DNA of 64,000 nucleotides from JACWAE01 sp963847595 (lineage in GTDB: Bacteria; Chloroflexota; Dehalococcoidia; SZUA-161), in NCBI GenBank assembly GCA_963847595.1, contig CAWKAJ010000002.1, forward strand, positions 744,001 to 808,000, read 5' to 3'. Position 1 is the first letter of the stretch, and each line of letters starts with the position of its first letter. The notes below the pieces were generated by a model. That model made no database searches and had not been told where the DNA came from. It saw only the letters and a list, made by a program, of their open reading frames with translations. Below are positions 24,440 to 31,675 of this stretch, piece after piece. The position numbers were made by a program, and so were the translations under genes.

Positions 24440-24665
24440 CGCTTCGCTCCTTTCTTGTTCTTGCGTGATATATCTATTTTACACCTTTTTGTTTGACTCT
24501 GCCCAGTTCAGCTCTCATATATTCAGTGGCCTCCCAGGCTATTTAGAGGTGCCCTATCTAGGAGAAGAACACAACACATTTTGAGTTTTAGCATATATGC
24601 TATTGAAGCTATCTAGAGCCGAAAACAGTATGGTATTATTATATTAGAGATGGAGGTCTCGCAAA

Positions 24666-24917
24666 ATGAACAAGGAGAGCTTTATCAGTTATTACATTTT
24701 GACTCCACAAGGTAGGTACTCAATTCCACAACTCAAAAGTCAGGGTAAGGATGACGAGGCGAAAATACTCGAAAGTCTGCGGAGTGGTGGAGCAACCGTG
24801 GAGGATACAGTTAAGGATACAAATCTTGATGAGGGTACAGTTCACGCCGCGATACCTGAGCTTATAGATGAAGGTTGGGTCAGGGAAGAGAAGTCTAAGA
24901 GGAAAACCCTACTCTGA
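24666..24917 (+). CDS. Small winged-helix-like protein
   Basis: 83 residues. The second half, AKILESLRSGGATVEDTVKD, then EGTVHAAIPELIDEGWVREE, follows the helix-turn-helix-wing order of small transcription factors (ESL...TVEDTVKDTNLDEGTVHAAIPELIDEGWV). The N-terminus (NKESFISYYILTPQGRYSI) is unrecognised. GGAGG lies 9 nt before ATG. It is likely a DNA-binding regulator, but this is inferred from helix order only. Confidence 0.55.
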   Translation: MNKESFISYYILTPQGRYSIPQLKSQGKDDEAKILESLRSGGATVEDTVKDTNLDEGTVHAAIPELIDEGWVREEKSKRKTLL

Positions 24918-24978
24918 CTTGTTTCGGAACCTACCAGGCGCAACAAATAGGCGAATTGTCGAGCAGGGGTGATAGCTT

Positions 24979-25012
24979 GGAGAACCAACGCGAAGGTTCT
25001 CTCAAGAGTTTT
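24979..25012 (+). terminator. Possible terminator after the winged-helix gene
   Basis: GAGAACC and GGTTCTC form a 7-bp stem around AACGCGAA, followed after a few bases by GTTTTATCTTT. Confidence 0.5.
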
Positions 25013-25087
25013 ATCTTTACTTAGTTAATAATATAGAAAATAGCGGGAAGGTGATATAGAATAGCGTGTAAGGAGATGCCAGATACT

Positions 25088-25528
25088 ATGCCACCCTCTA
25101 ACCATGAGGTCAAAATCCGAAGGATGGTCGAAGCAGACCTTGAGGCAGTGAAAGAAATAGATCGACTGCTGGTTGGCCAGGAGCGCGCTGCATCGTGGCC
25201 CTTAAGCGTTGAGGACGAATTGGCGTTCTATCGTCCTGCACCGGGTTTTGTAGCTGAGTTAGAAGGTAAGATCGTCGGCTTCCTGCTGGGTGACATAAGG
25301 AGATCGAGATATGGGATGGGGCTAAGCGGGTGGATAGATATGATAGGTGTTGCGCCTGAGCACCAGAGAAAGGGAATAGCCCGCAGGTTAGTGCGGGCAT
25401 TCTGGGCGGAGTGCCAGCAAAAACACCTCAGAACAAATATTATCGTCAGGGAGGACGATGAAAGGCTGATTCGCTTCTGTACATCTATAGGCTTCCGCCC
25501 GGGGGAGCTGACCAACCTGGAAATGTAA
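25088..25528 (+). CDS. GNAT family N-acetyltransferase, tandem copy 1
   Basis: About 146 residues. It opens EVKIRRMVEADLEAVKEIDR, as acetyltransferases of the RimI type do. The acetyl-CoA motif is IGVAPEHQRKGIARRLV (V-x-x-x-x-R/Q-x-x-G-I/x-A) with IIVREDDERLIRFCTSIGF behind it. It transfers an acetyl group from acetyl-CoA to an amine; the acceptor is unknown. An in-frame ATG at 25076 directly abuts AGGAG and is unlikely to be used; ATG 25088 is 12 nt from it. The neighbouring paralogue shares most residues, so this is a tandem duplication. Confidence 0.85.
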   Translation: MPPSNHEVKIRRMVEADLEAVKEIDRLLVGQERAASWPLSVEDELAFYRPAPGFVAELEGKIVGFLLGDIRRSRYGMGLSGWIDMIGVAPEHQRKGIARRLVRAFWAECQQKHLRTNIIVREDDERLIRFCTSIGFRPGELTNLEM

Positions 25529-25634
25529 TTTCGAGCGACAGTTATCGAAAGGCTGGCTGGCTGGTGTTTTCTCCATCCTCGCCGACATTGAAACCACACA
25601 GGCGCAGTCTGAAATAGTAAGGGAAGAGTAGAGT

Positions 25635-26075
25635 ATGCTGCCAGACAGTGATAAAATCAAGATTCGAAGGATGGTCGGGGCAGACCTGGACAAGGTGGAA
25701 GCGATAGATAGAGCGCTTGCCGGTGAAAGGCGGGCCTTGTCTTGGCCATTAAGAGTTGAAACTGAGTGGGCAGTATATCGTCCGGCGTTAAGCTATGTGG
25801 CCGAACTGGGGGATGAGATAGTAGGTTTCTTATTAGGGGACATAAGAGGCGCGGAATACGGGACAGATATAAGTGGCTGGATAGATATGATGGGTGTCGC
25901 ACCTCAGTATCAGCATCAGAGAATAGGGCGAAGGCTAGTAGAGACATTTCGTGAAGAATGCAAGCGAAATCTGGTCAAGGCAAGAGTTATTGTCAGGGAG
26001 GATGATGAACGCCTAACGAGATTTTGGACATCTGTGGGCTTCCAGAGGGGGAAGCTGGTTAGCTTCGAAGGTTAA
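25635..26075 (+). CDS. GNAT family N-acetyltransferase, tandem copy 2
   Basis: 146 residues, similar throughout to the preceding gene: KIKIRRMVGADLDKVEAIDR, then YVAELGDEIVGFLLGDIRGA, the acetyl-CoA loop MGVAPQYQHQRIGRRLVETF and IVREDDERLTRFWTSVGF. In the loop Gln/His replace Arg/Lys of copy 1, so the cofactor site is slightly altered. The spacing of about 100 bases and the same direction suggest duplication followed by divergence. A terminator follows at 26216. Confidence 0.85.
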   Translation: MLPDSDKIKIRRMVGADLDKVEAIDRALAGERRALSWPLRVETEWAVYRPALSYVAELGDEIVGFLLGDIRGAEYGTDISGWIDMMGVAPQYQHQRIGRRLVETFREECKRNLVKARVIVREDDERLTRFWTSVGFQRGKLVSFEG

Positions 26076-26215
26076 AACCGAGGACACTTATCTTCTAAAG
26101 TTCGAAATTGTACGCACACAATTGCTTGTTTAGCAGTCCGATAAACAATAGTGGCTGGACTCGCTCTCAATATCGCATTCCTTCCAGCCATTCCGTTCTT
26201 GGAATTTTAGCAAAG

Positions 26216-26250
26216 AGGGGCGCAGGATTCGACCTACGCCCCTTTCTCTT
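26216..26250 (+). terminator. Rho-independent terminator
   Basis: AGGGGCGCAGG pairs with CCTACGCCCCT (one mismatch) around ATTCGA, followed by TTCTCTT. It can serve the acetyltransferase gene and, read in reverse, the convergent sigma-like gene. Confidence 0.7.
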
Positions 26251-26292
26251 GGGCTACCAGTGGGGACGGACGGGGGCATGAGTTCAAGCGTT

Positions 26293-27339
26293 CTAGGCTA
26301 CGGCTACAGGTTCTTTTGCCCTGGCTTCGACTTGTGCTCGTTTTTCAGCTTCCATGCGGATAGCCTTGCGCACCGTCCGGGTGGCGTGATGAAACTCCCT
26401 CGCTATCTGCTTGATGTTCTTTTGCTCCACAAAGTAGGCTTGCCGGATGAGATCCATTTTATCAGGCAGTGGCTCAGGCAGTAGATCGCCTGGCTGCGCG
26501 GCTACCAGCAGCGGGGTGAGAGGACGGCCACGACCGTTCTCCCTCTTCATCTCCCTGATCAGCCCTTGCCTTACCAGGGGGTCACAGTACCAGCCGAGCT
26601 CCCGCGGAGAGAGGTTGAGGCGGCGGTAGAGATCCCGCCTGCTCATCCCCCCATTGTCCCTGAGAAGGGACAGGATGGTTTCCTCCAGGTCATACCAATT
26701 TCGGGCCGGTATCCTCTTCGGCTTTTCCTGTCTCCCGTTTTCACGCCAAAGCTTGAGGTATGCTTTATCTTCACCGCTCAGAGGTATCCCGGCTATTTCT
26801 TTGTAGCCGATCACGGTGAGCTTTCGCGGGAAGCGCCGGAGCAGAGCCCTGGCGTCAACCCAGGCGTCCAGGTCCAGGGCGTTGTCATCGGCCAGAACCT
26901 CCCAGAGCTCCAGGCCATCGTCGCCGATGGCCTGGTTGAGACTAAAGAAGCGCTTCGCCTTGCGGCACCGGAGATTCGGACTCTCATCCCTGCACTTTTG
27001 TCTCTGCTCTTTGCCGCAGTTCCCGCAATCTACGATAATGCCCCTGGCTCGCAGCCTTTCCTTCTCCCAGTAAGCGGTTAGCTCGTAGCTGCAAACCCGC
27101 ATCATGCCGGCCTCAGTCAGGGGCTTCCCCTTTGCCTCATACTTCGCCTTTACCTTTGCCATCTCCAGGATAAGGTCGTGTCGAAAGTCCTCCCTATCCT
27201 CGAGCTTTACCTTGCGGACAAAGTATTCGGCTATCTTGGCGTATGTCGCCCAGTCACCGTCCAGCTCACCGACCAGGGCTTCGTTCCCACCATCGCCAGG
27301 GCGGTATCCTCTATAGCTGGAGTAGGTGCACTCCATCAT
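26293..27339 (-). CDS. Sigma-factor-like protein with zinc-binding Cys and two C-terminal HTH regions
   Basis: About 348 residues, start MMECTYSSYRG with AGGGGG 5 nt before ATG. The region DWATYAKIAEYFVRKVKLED, RHDLILEMAKVK and MRVCSYELTAYWEKERLR resembles sigma-70 region 2. Cys-Gly-Asn-Cys plus further Cys follow, possibly a zinc site. Residues about 220-290 carry a winged-helix pattern (MSRRDLYRRLNLSPRELGWY), and about 300-345 an HTH like that of IS21-type transposases (NIKQIAREFHHATRTVRKAI). The build fits regulators of phage or plasmid origin. It may redirect RNA polymerase to island genes, but this is inference. Confidence 0.62.
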   Translation of the reverse strand: MMECTYSSYRGYRPGDGGNEALVGELDGDWATYAKIAEYFVRKVKLEDREDFRHDLILEMAKVKAKYEAKGKPLTEAGMMRVCSYELTAYWEKERLRARGIIVDCGNCGKEQRQKCRDESPNLRCRKAKRFFSLNQAIGDDGLELWEVLADDNALDLDAWVDARALLRRFPRKLTVIGYKEIAGIPLSGEDKAYLKLWRENGRQEKPKRIPARNWYDLEETILSLLRDNGGMSRRDLYRRLNLSPRELGWYCDPLVRQGLIREMKRENGRGRPLTPLLVAAQPGDLLPEPLPDKMDLIRQAYFVEQKNIKQIAREFHHATRTVRKAIRMEAEKRAQVEARAKEPVAVA

Positions 27340-27369
27340 ACTCACCCCCTTTCTGGCCTTATAAAACAA

Positions 27370-27440
27370 AGAGCCTCTAACGCCGATGACGGAAGGCAAG
27401 GCTTCGCCCTGCCCCCCCTCGCTGTGGAGTTAGAGGCTCT
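27370..27440 (-). promoter_or_regulatory. Long-stem leader/attenuator-like structure before the sigma-like gene
   Basis: AGAGCCTCTAAC (27370-27381) and GTTAGAGGCTCT (27429-27440) form a perfect 12-bp stem. The loop contains a second hairpin around GGCAAGGCTTCGCCCTGCC. On the minus strand the outer stem is followed by TTTGTTTTAT, as in a terminator. It lies upstream of the sigma-like gene, so it may stop read-through or act as an attenuator. Confidence 0.5.
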
Positions 27441-27445
27441 TAGAA

Positions 27446-27483
27446 AGCAAAAAGACTCCCGATAACCGAGAGTCTTTGCTTTC
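27446..27483 (-). terminator. Hairpin after the 224-residue gene
   Basis: AAGCAAAAAGACT faces AGTCTTTGCTT with a two-base bulge and an 11- to 13-base loop, about 30 bases after the stop of the minus-strand gene. A simple T-run is absent outside the stem. Confidence 0.45.
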
Positions 27484-27512
27484 GATTGAAACTTAACCTT
27501 GATGGGATTTGC

Positions 27513-28187
27513 TTAACTGAGATAGTGTGCAATCGCTTTATTGCACGTTAGTTCAACTTCTTTCGCTACATCTGTGGGCAAGCCCTTCCCATAGCGGATA
27601 TACTTCCGCTTGCGGTTTTTTGATACGTTCGCTAAAGGGGCTTTCAAGTCTACGTGCAATCGCACATAACTAGAGGCTATGCGGACTTTGGCGAACGGCT
27701 TAAAGGTTAGGCCACTAATCCCCAAACACTCTATAAAGTAAGTCGGTTGGCTTTCGTGGTATATGTCCCGACTGATTGCGTTAAACTGCCCTCTGAGCTT
27801 GCCGACTTCGGGGATAGTGTGAAGCAATCGGGCTATTGCTTTACGCTCGTACGCTTTGGCTTGCTTATCTTCGGCAATCCAATCCCCTATAACTTCCGTT
27901 AGTCTCAAGTCATAGAGGCGGATTACTTCGGGGTTAGTTACCCAATCGGGAATTAGTTTATACTCAACAGTCCAAAGCGGGTTTCCGTTCTTATCAAGTA
28001 TGGGGTTTCCGTACCTATCCACGCACTTTATCGGCTTTGGCTTTATCCCGAATAGGGGCTTTGGCCTATGGTAAACGTAGTGCTCAAAGTCATCACAAGC
28101 CGTATGGCCTAACAAGCAACGATTGCCGTACTTCGCCCATAGGTCTAGCAATTGGGCTTGCCGTTCGTTCGTTGCCCACTTCGGCAT
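27513..28187 (-). CDS. Hypothetical island protein with N-terminal Cys/His cluster
   Basis: 224 residues. The N-terminus has RYGNRCLLGH-type residues (KYGNRCLLGHTACDDFEHYV), a possible Cys2His2-like metal site. VDRYGNPILDKNGNPLW follows, then a basic C-terminal half (VSKNRKRKYIRYGKGLPT). The composition suggests nucleic-acid contact, but I recognise no family. AAGGGGGG lies 4-5 nt before ATG. It is one of three same-strand genes (28789 to 26293) that may form an operon-like module. Confidence 0.6.
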   Translation of the reverse strand: MPKWATNERQAQLLDLWAKYGNRCLLGHTACDDFEHYVYHRPKPLFGIKPKPIKCVDRYGNPILDKNGNPLWTVEYKLIPDWVTNPEVIRLYDLRLTEVIGDWIAEDKQAKAYERKAIARLLHTIPEVGKLRGQFNAISRDIYHESQPTYFIECLGISGLTFKPFAKVRIASSYVRLHVDLKAPLANVSKNRKRKYIRYGKGLPTDVAKEVELTCNKAIAHYLS

Positions 28188-28205
28188 ATATCCCCCCTTC
28201 TCTCT

Positions 28206-28237
28206 CTAGCCCTAATTCGGGGGGTGATATACGCTTA
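28206..28237 (+). repeat. Inverted repeat flanking the 173-residue gene, left
   Basis: Starts CTAGCCCT, has ATTCGGGGG and ends GATATACGCTTA. The reverse complement recurs at 28814-28846 with about 30 matches over 33. Confidence 0.75.
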
Positions 28238-28267
28238 TGTATTGGCTTTGCTCGCTATCGGTTCGGG

Positions 28268-28789
28268 TTATGCTGCTACGGGTTCGGGTTCGGTTTGGGG
28301 AGCTTCGGACTGGGCTTCGGCTTTATCCTGCTTCGCTATAGCTTCGGCCATAGCTTCGGCCACCGCCTTGCTTATCGCTATCCTGTCGGCCTCTCTGATG
28401 GGCTTTCCTGCCTCTATGCTGGTGCTTACTTCGGCCTTGTACTTGTCGGGTTCGGCCTTGCGGACTGTTGCGGAGAAGTGTTGCAGGTTCGCTATCAAGT
28501 TCTCACGAACCATCTTAACACCTTCGCCCAATTCCTTCGCCACCCTGATAACGGGCTTGCCCGTATTGGGGTTAAACTTCGCAACTCCATCCTTGCCGTA
28601 CGCTAACCGAAGCGGTGCGCCTAGAGCTTCGGGGGGTATAACCGTTTTGCCCATCACGTTAGAGGCCGTGAAGAACGGAAGCCACACAGTCTCAAGGTCA
28701 ACGCTCCAAACCTTGCGCCCTTGCGGTTTGCTCGGTGCGGGATTGAGCAACATAGCGATATATTCAGGGGTTGTAAACTCGACTGTCAT
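28268..28789 (-). CDS. Hypothetical protein, possible cargo of a repeat-flanked cassette
   Basis: 173 residues: VEFTTPEYIAMLLNPAPSK, then VWSVDLETVWLPFFTASNV, LGAPLRLAYGKDGVAKFNPN and KPVIRVAKELGEGVKMVREN, with a charged Ala/Glu/Lys helical tail (SKAVAEAMAEAIAKQDKAEA). No known family and no catalytic motif that I recognise. AGAGGTG lies 8-9 nt upstream of ATG. It lies between 32/33-base inverted repeats, which suggests it can move or was moved as a unit, or that both repeats are control sites. Confidence 0.6.
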   Translation of the reverse strand: MTVEFTTPEYIAMLLNPAPSKPQGRKVWSVDLETVWLPFFTASNVMGKTVIPPEALGAPLRLAYGKDGVAKFNPNTGKPVIRVAKELGEGVKMVRENLIANLQHFSATVRKAEPDKYKAEVSTSIEAGKPIREADRIAISKAVAEAMAEAIAKQDKAEAQSEAPQTEPEPVAA

Positions 28790-28813
28790 ACGCTTTCACC
28801 TCTCAATTAGATT

Positions 28814-28846
28814 TAAGCGTATATCAAACCCCCGAATCAGGGCTAG
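28814..28846 (-). repeat. Inverted repeat flanking the 173-residue gene, right
   Basis: Reverse complement reads CTAGCCCT, ATTCGGGGG, GATATACGCTTA, matching 28206-28237. It sits 25 bases before the gene's start codon. Confidence 0.75.
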
Positions 28847-29270
28847 AGTGATGAATGACTCACTAATCCACTTTCGGCCTATCCCTTGCCGATTGTAGGG
28901 GCTTTCGCCCTGTTCCTTATAAGGGGTTTGGCCTAATCGTTCGGGTTAGCTACCCATCAAGGTCAAGTCATTTTTTGTTAAGGTGCTGAAGCTATTTACA
29001 CTCTCAAAATATAGCTATGAGGATAGGATACTTTACAAAAGTACCTTTTGTATAGGAAAAGAAGTAGCTAGTTCTTCAATTGAAGCTAAAAATCGTAGTT
29101 TTAGTGAAAGTTAGCTTCGGAAATATGTGGATTGAGATAGATTGAGTCAAAACCTTGTCAACTGAACTCAGGATGACTAGCGGCTATCTGGTCTGCCCCC
29201 CAGGCCAGCGCCTCCGCTCCCTCTTGGGAGGTCAGCGAGTAGAGGACTTGCTCCTGGAGAAAAGCATACG
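28847..29270. other. Gene-poor, partly AT-rich stretch
   Basis: About 420 bases. A hairpin AGGGGCTTTCGCCCT occurs near 28897. Bases 28970-29150 are AT-rich with no gene. A minus-strand stretch at about 29168-29285 (NPYAFLQEQVLYSLTSQ...) looks like the end of a lost gene. Confidence 0.35.
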
Positions 29271-29274
29271 GGTT

Positions 29275-29357
29275 TCAGTATCCAACCGGCACGACAAAGT
29301 AGGATGAGCCTGTTCATACCGGACCCTGTACGGTGGCCTGTGAGTATCAGCACCCAT
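29275..29357 (-). pseudogene. Truncated second copy of the RHH/zinc-ribbon gene start
   Basis: Reads MGADTHRPPYRVRYEQAHPT, LSCR, then diverges. It copies the first residues of the gene at 30566-31054, together with that gene's upstream repeats. The ribbon-helix-helix and zinc parts are missing. Confidence 0.65.
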
Positions 29358-29361
29358 ATCT

Positions 29362-29430
29362 GTTTACCATACCCTTTTCCCGTTGTTTACCATAGCCTTT
29401 GCCCTATAGGTTACCATAGCTGTTTACGAC
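29362..29430. repeat. Iteron-like operator repeats (set 1)
   Basis: GTTTACCATA starts at 29362 and 29385, with a variant GGTTACCATA at 29409 and a partial GTTTAC at 29422. The 23-24-base spacing is about two helical turns. They lie directly upstream of the truncated gene copy. Confidence 0.6.
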
Positions 29431-29869
29431 CGAATGAATCAGCCAGTCAATAAAATGAGAATCAGAAATCGTTCGTTCGTTTTTTTATAAGGCTTTACGC
29501 CCAGAAATCATCGACCAGGCCAGAGCGTTAGATGCAGAGGGGGTTACCTTATAGCCGGATTGCTAAGTGCCTGTGCATTAGCAAGACGGCAGTTGCAGAG
29601 AACACCATGGACGTTCCTTTATGCTCTACCAGCGAATCTCAGGCGGGGCGGCAACCACGCGAGCAGGAGACCTCAAGTTCTCCTGCTCAAGCTCAACTTA
29701 GACTTATACTAAATCCAGGCCTCCAGGCGGAAAATATCGCAGATATGGACTAGGGTTTGTCGATAGAAGGAAAAGATGGAAAGGACTTGGTGTTAACGCC
29801 ACCGCAGAAAAGGATGAGTTTGACCGGGAGATCGCCAAGCTTGAGCAGTTTCGAGCCAGACGACTGAGG

Positions 29870-30229
29870 ATGGTGGGAGCGCGACTCATCGAAGAAAAAC
29901 ACCCTCCACTAACTCAAGCTTCTCCCAATCTCAAGCGATGCATGGTAGACTCACAAGGCCATATAGACGTGGTTCCAGATGGCCAAGGCGAATTGACTTG
30001 GAGTCAAGCTCTGCGCTATATACCATCACGGAGGCTGAAGGGGACTGAGGCTACTAAGCCCCATCTGGCTCCTGAACCGCCACCGTTCGTTTCACACAGA
30101 TGCGGCGGTCTGACCCTAGCTCCCGATAGACAGGGCCAGTTGACCTTGTATAAGGCCAGGTGGTATAACACGTGGCTGCGTGCGCAGCGCAAGGGTCCCG
30201 TACCTGGGGGAGACTTGGGGAGAATATAG
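29870..30229 (+). CDS. Hypothetical protein or gene fragment with an internal repeat
   Basis: 119 residues from the first ATG. The same frame is open about 150 bases upstream (RRKRWKGLGVNATAEKDEFD) without a start, so this may be the end of a decayed gene. Two similar units are visible: VVPDGQGELTWSQALRY and LAPDRQGQLTLYKARWY, each followed by a basic stretch. No family recognised and no Shine-Dalgarno. Confidence 0.35.
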   Translation: MVGARLIEEKHPPLTQASPNLKRCMVDSQGHIDVVPDGQGELTWSQALRYIPSRRLKGTEATKPHLAPEPPPFVSHRCGGLTLAPDRQGQLTLYKARWYNTWLRAQRKGPVPGGDLGRI

Positions 30230-30565
30230 GAAGGCTCACACGCGGAAAAGTTGCTGATTTCGTGGATGTTGTAAATAGCTGAAGGGCGCGCAAGGCGTTT
30301 GTGCATGATATCTTTTGCGATGGGAAAATTTGCACCTAAGTTTCAGGACCGGCAGCAACTCCGCAAAGAGCAAGAATAGAGCCCATTTTGCGGCTGCAAA
30401 TCTGCCGAAGCTATTGAAGCTAAAGCCGTGGGAGAGATGGTAGGTCCTCCGGGACCCGGGCCAGGGTGGACCAGAGCCGGGAGCAGATCAGGGGTCGGCG
30501 CAGATATCGTTTGACCAAGCCGGGATATTGCTTAAGAAACACAGCCTACATGCATTTAGGTGGTG

Positions 30566-31054
30566 TCACACCTTCCCCAACCCTATCCTGTATACAGAAC
30601 TTCTCAAACCACCCGATTCACCGCAATGAGGACATTTAAATACCAACTTTTCCAGGATCGGGAGCATATTTTGTATGCTGAGTTCCGTCGTGTTCCTGCA
30701 TCTAGGGCACAGGACGTTAATCCTATAAGGAGCGATCACCTTCCGAACTACTTCTTCTGCTATGGACTGTGCGGATTCCTTGAGAACATCGTTTTCACGT
30801 TCCAAAGCAGCTATTCGAGCTTCATATTTGTTCTTCGCGGTGGCGTATGCTCTTTCTTCCACCTCTTTGACATTAAGAGTGTTAGTTTCCATGACAGCCA
30901 ATTGAGACTTAACAAAATCAGCGAATGACAATCCATCGGAAGCGAGTCGTCTTTTCAACAACTCGTGTGTCTCAGCATCCAAGCGACACGACAAAGTAGG
31001 GTGAGCCTGTTCATACCGCACCCTGGACGGTGGCCTGTGAGTATCAGCACCCAT
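30566..31054 (-). CDS. RHH/coiled-coil/zinc-ribbon DNA-binding protein
   Basis: 162 residues. A ribbon-helix-helix-like part (about 18-52: THPTLSC..., then HELLKRRLASDGLSFADFVK) is followed by a coiled coil (about 60-100: KNKYEARIAALERENDVLKE). A zinc ribbon with Cys-Pro-Arg-Cys and Cys-Pro-His-Cys (about 115-145) comes last. The layout suggests a DNA-binding oligomer, perhaps an autoregulator acting on the repeats directly upstream of its start. Function otherwise unknown. Its first exon-like part is duplicated at 29275. Confidence 0.7.
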   Translation of the reverse strand: MGADTHRPPSRVRYEQAHPTLSCRLDAETHELLKRRLASDGLSFADFVKSQLAVMETNTLNVKEVEERAYATAKNKYEARIAALERENDVLKESAQSIAEEVVRKVIAPYRINVLCPRCRNTTELSIQNMLPILEKLVFKCPHCGESGGLRSSVYRIGLGKV

Positions 31055-31058
31055 ATCT

Positions 31059-31093
31059 GTTTACTATACCCTTTTCACGTAGTTTAGCATACC
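31059..31093. repeat. Iteron-like operator repeats (set 2)
   Basis: GTTTACTATACC (31059) and GTTTAGCATACC (31082), spaced 23 bases, directly upstream of the RHH/zinc-ribbon gene. This is the same unit and spacing as at 29362-29430. Confidence 0.6.
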
Positions 31094-31286
31094 GGCTGGT
31101 CTCCTAGAGCGAGTTAGCGGCGGTGGAGCCTGCGCCGGCTTTTGCTGACTGGTTCTGGTTGCCACGTTCCCCCCCATATCTTGTCATAGCTCTCATGAGG
31201 ATCCGGTTCTGAGAATTGCAAGTAGTTCCGCAAATGCTCTTACGGTTTGTTGACTTTGCGAGCTTGACGAATGGCTATCGTTAATC

Positions 31287-31514
31287 TTATTCTTGCTCAT
31301 GGGAGTGGTTTTCGTCAGTGCCATTACTCAGCGCAGCTTGAGCAGAAGCCTGACTTGGTGTCTGTTCTTCAACCTTAGGGGCTTGGCCTTCCGCGATATC
31401 TTTTAGAACCAGGGATAGGCGCCACAGGGCCCATTCCGTTGGGTTGTCAGCGTACGCAGGCGTCCTAGTTTCTGCTCGCTTTGACACCCCGAACCTCCTC
31501 AAGGACTTCCACAA
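31287..31514 (-). CDS. Possible small hypothetical protein
   Basis: 75 residues with a central TEWALWRLSLVLKDIAEG helix and an acidic, Gln/Ser-rich tail. It starts at TTG with no Shine-Dalgarno. Real status doubtful. Confidence 0.3.
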   Translation of the reverse strand: MWKSLRRFGVSKRAETRTPAYADNPTEWALWRLSLVLKDIAEGQAPKVEEQTPSQASAQAALSNGTDENHSHEQE

Positions 31515-31675
31515 TTCGACCCGGTAGCTCAGAGCCAGGACGCAGCCGCCTTATCTCGAGACCATCGATTGCGTTCATCCTTGCCCCCTGCTAGAATGGC
31601 CATGAAATTTAGTTCTTCCCTAAATTGGAACATATCGCTGTGGACAATGTCACCAGATGTCACTGGGCAACATAA

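Noticed and set aside
29532..29753. 73-residue frame MQRGLPYSRIAKC...
   Set aside because: The opening is HTH-like, but the rest is low in coding character and it ends inside another fragmentary frame. Not enough support for a gene.
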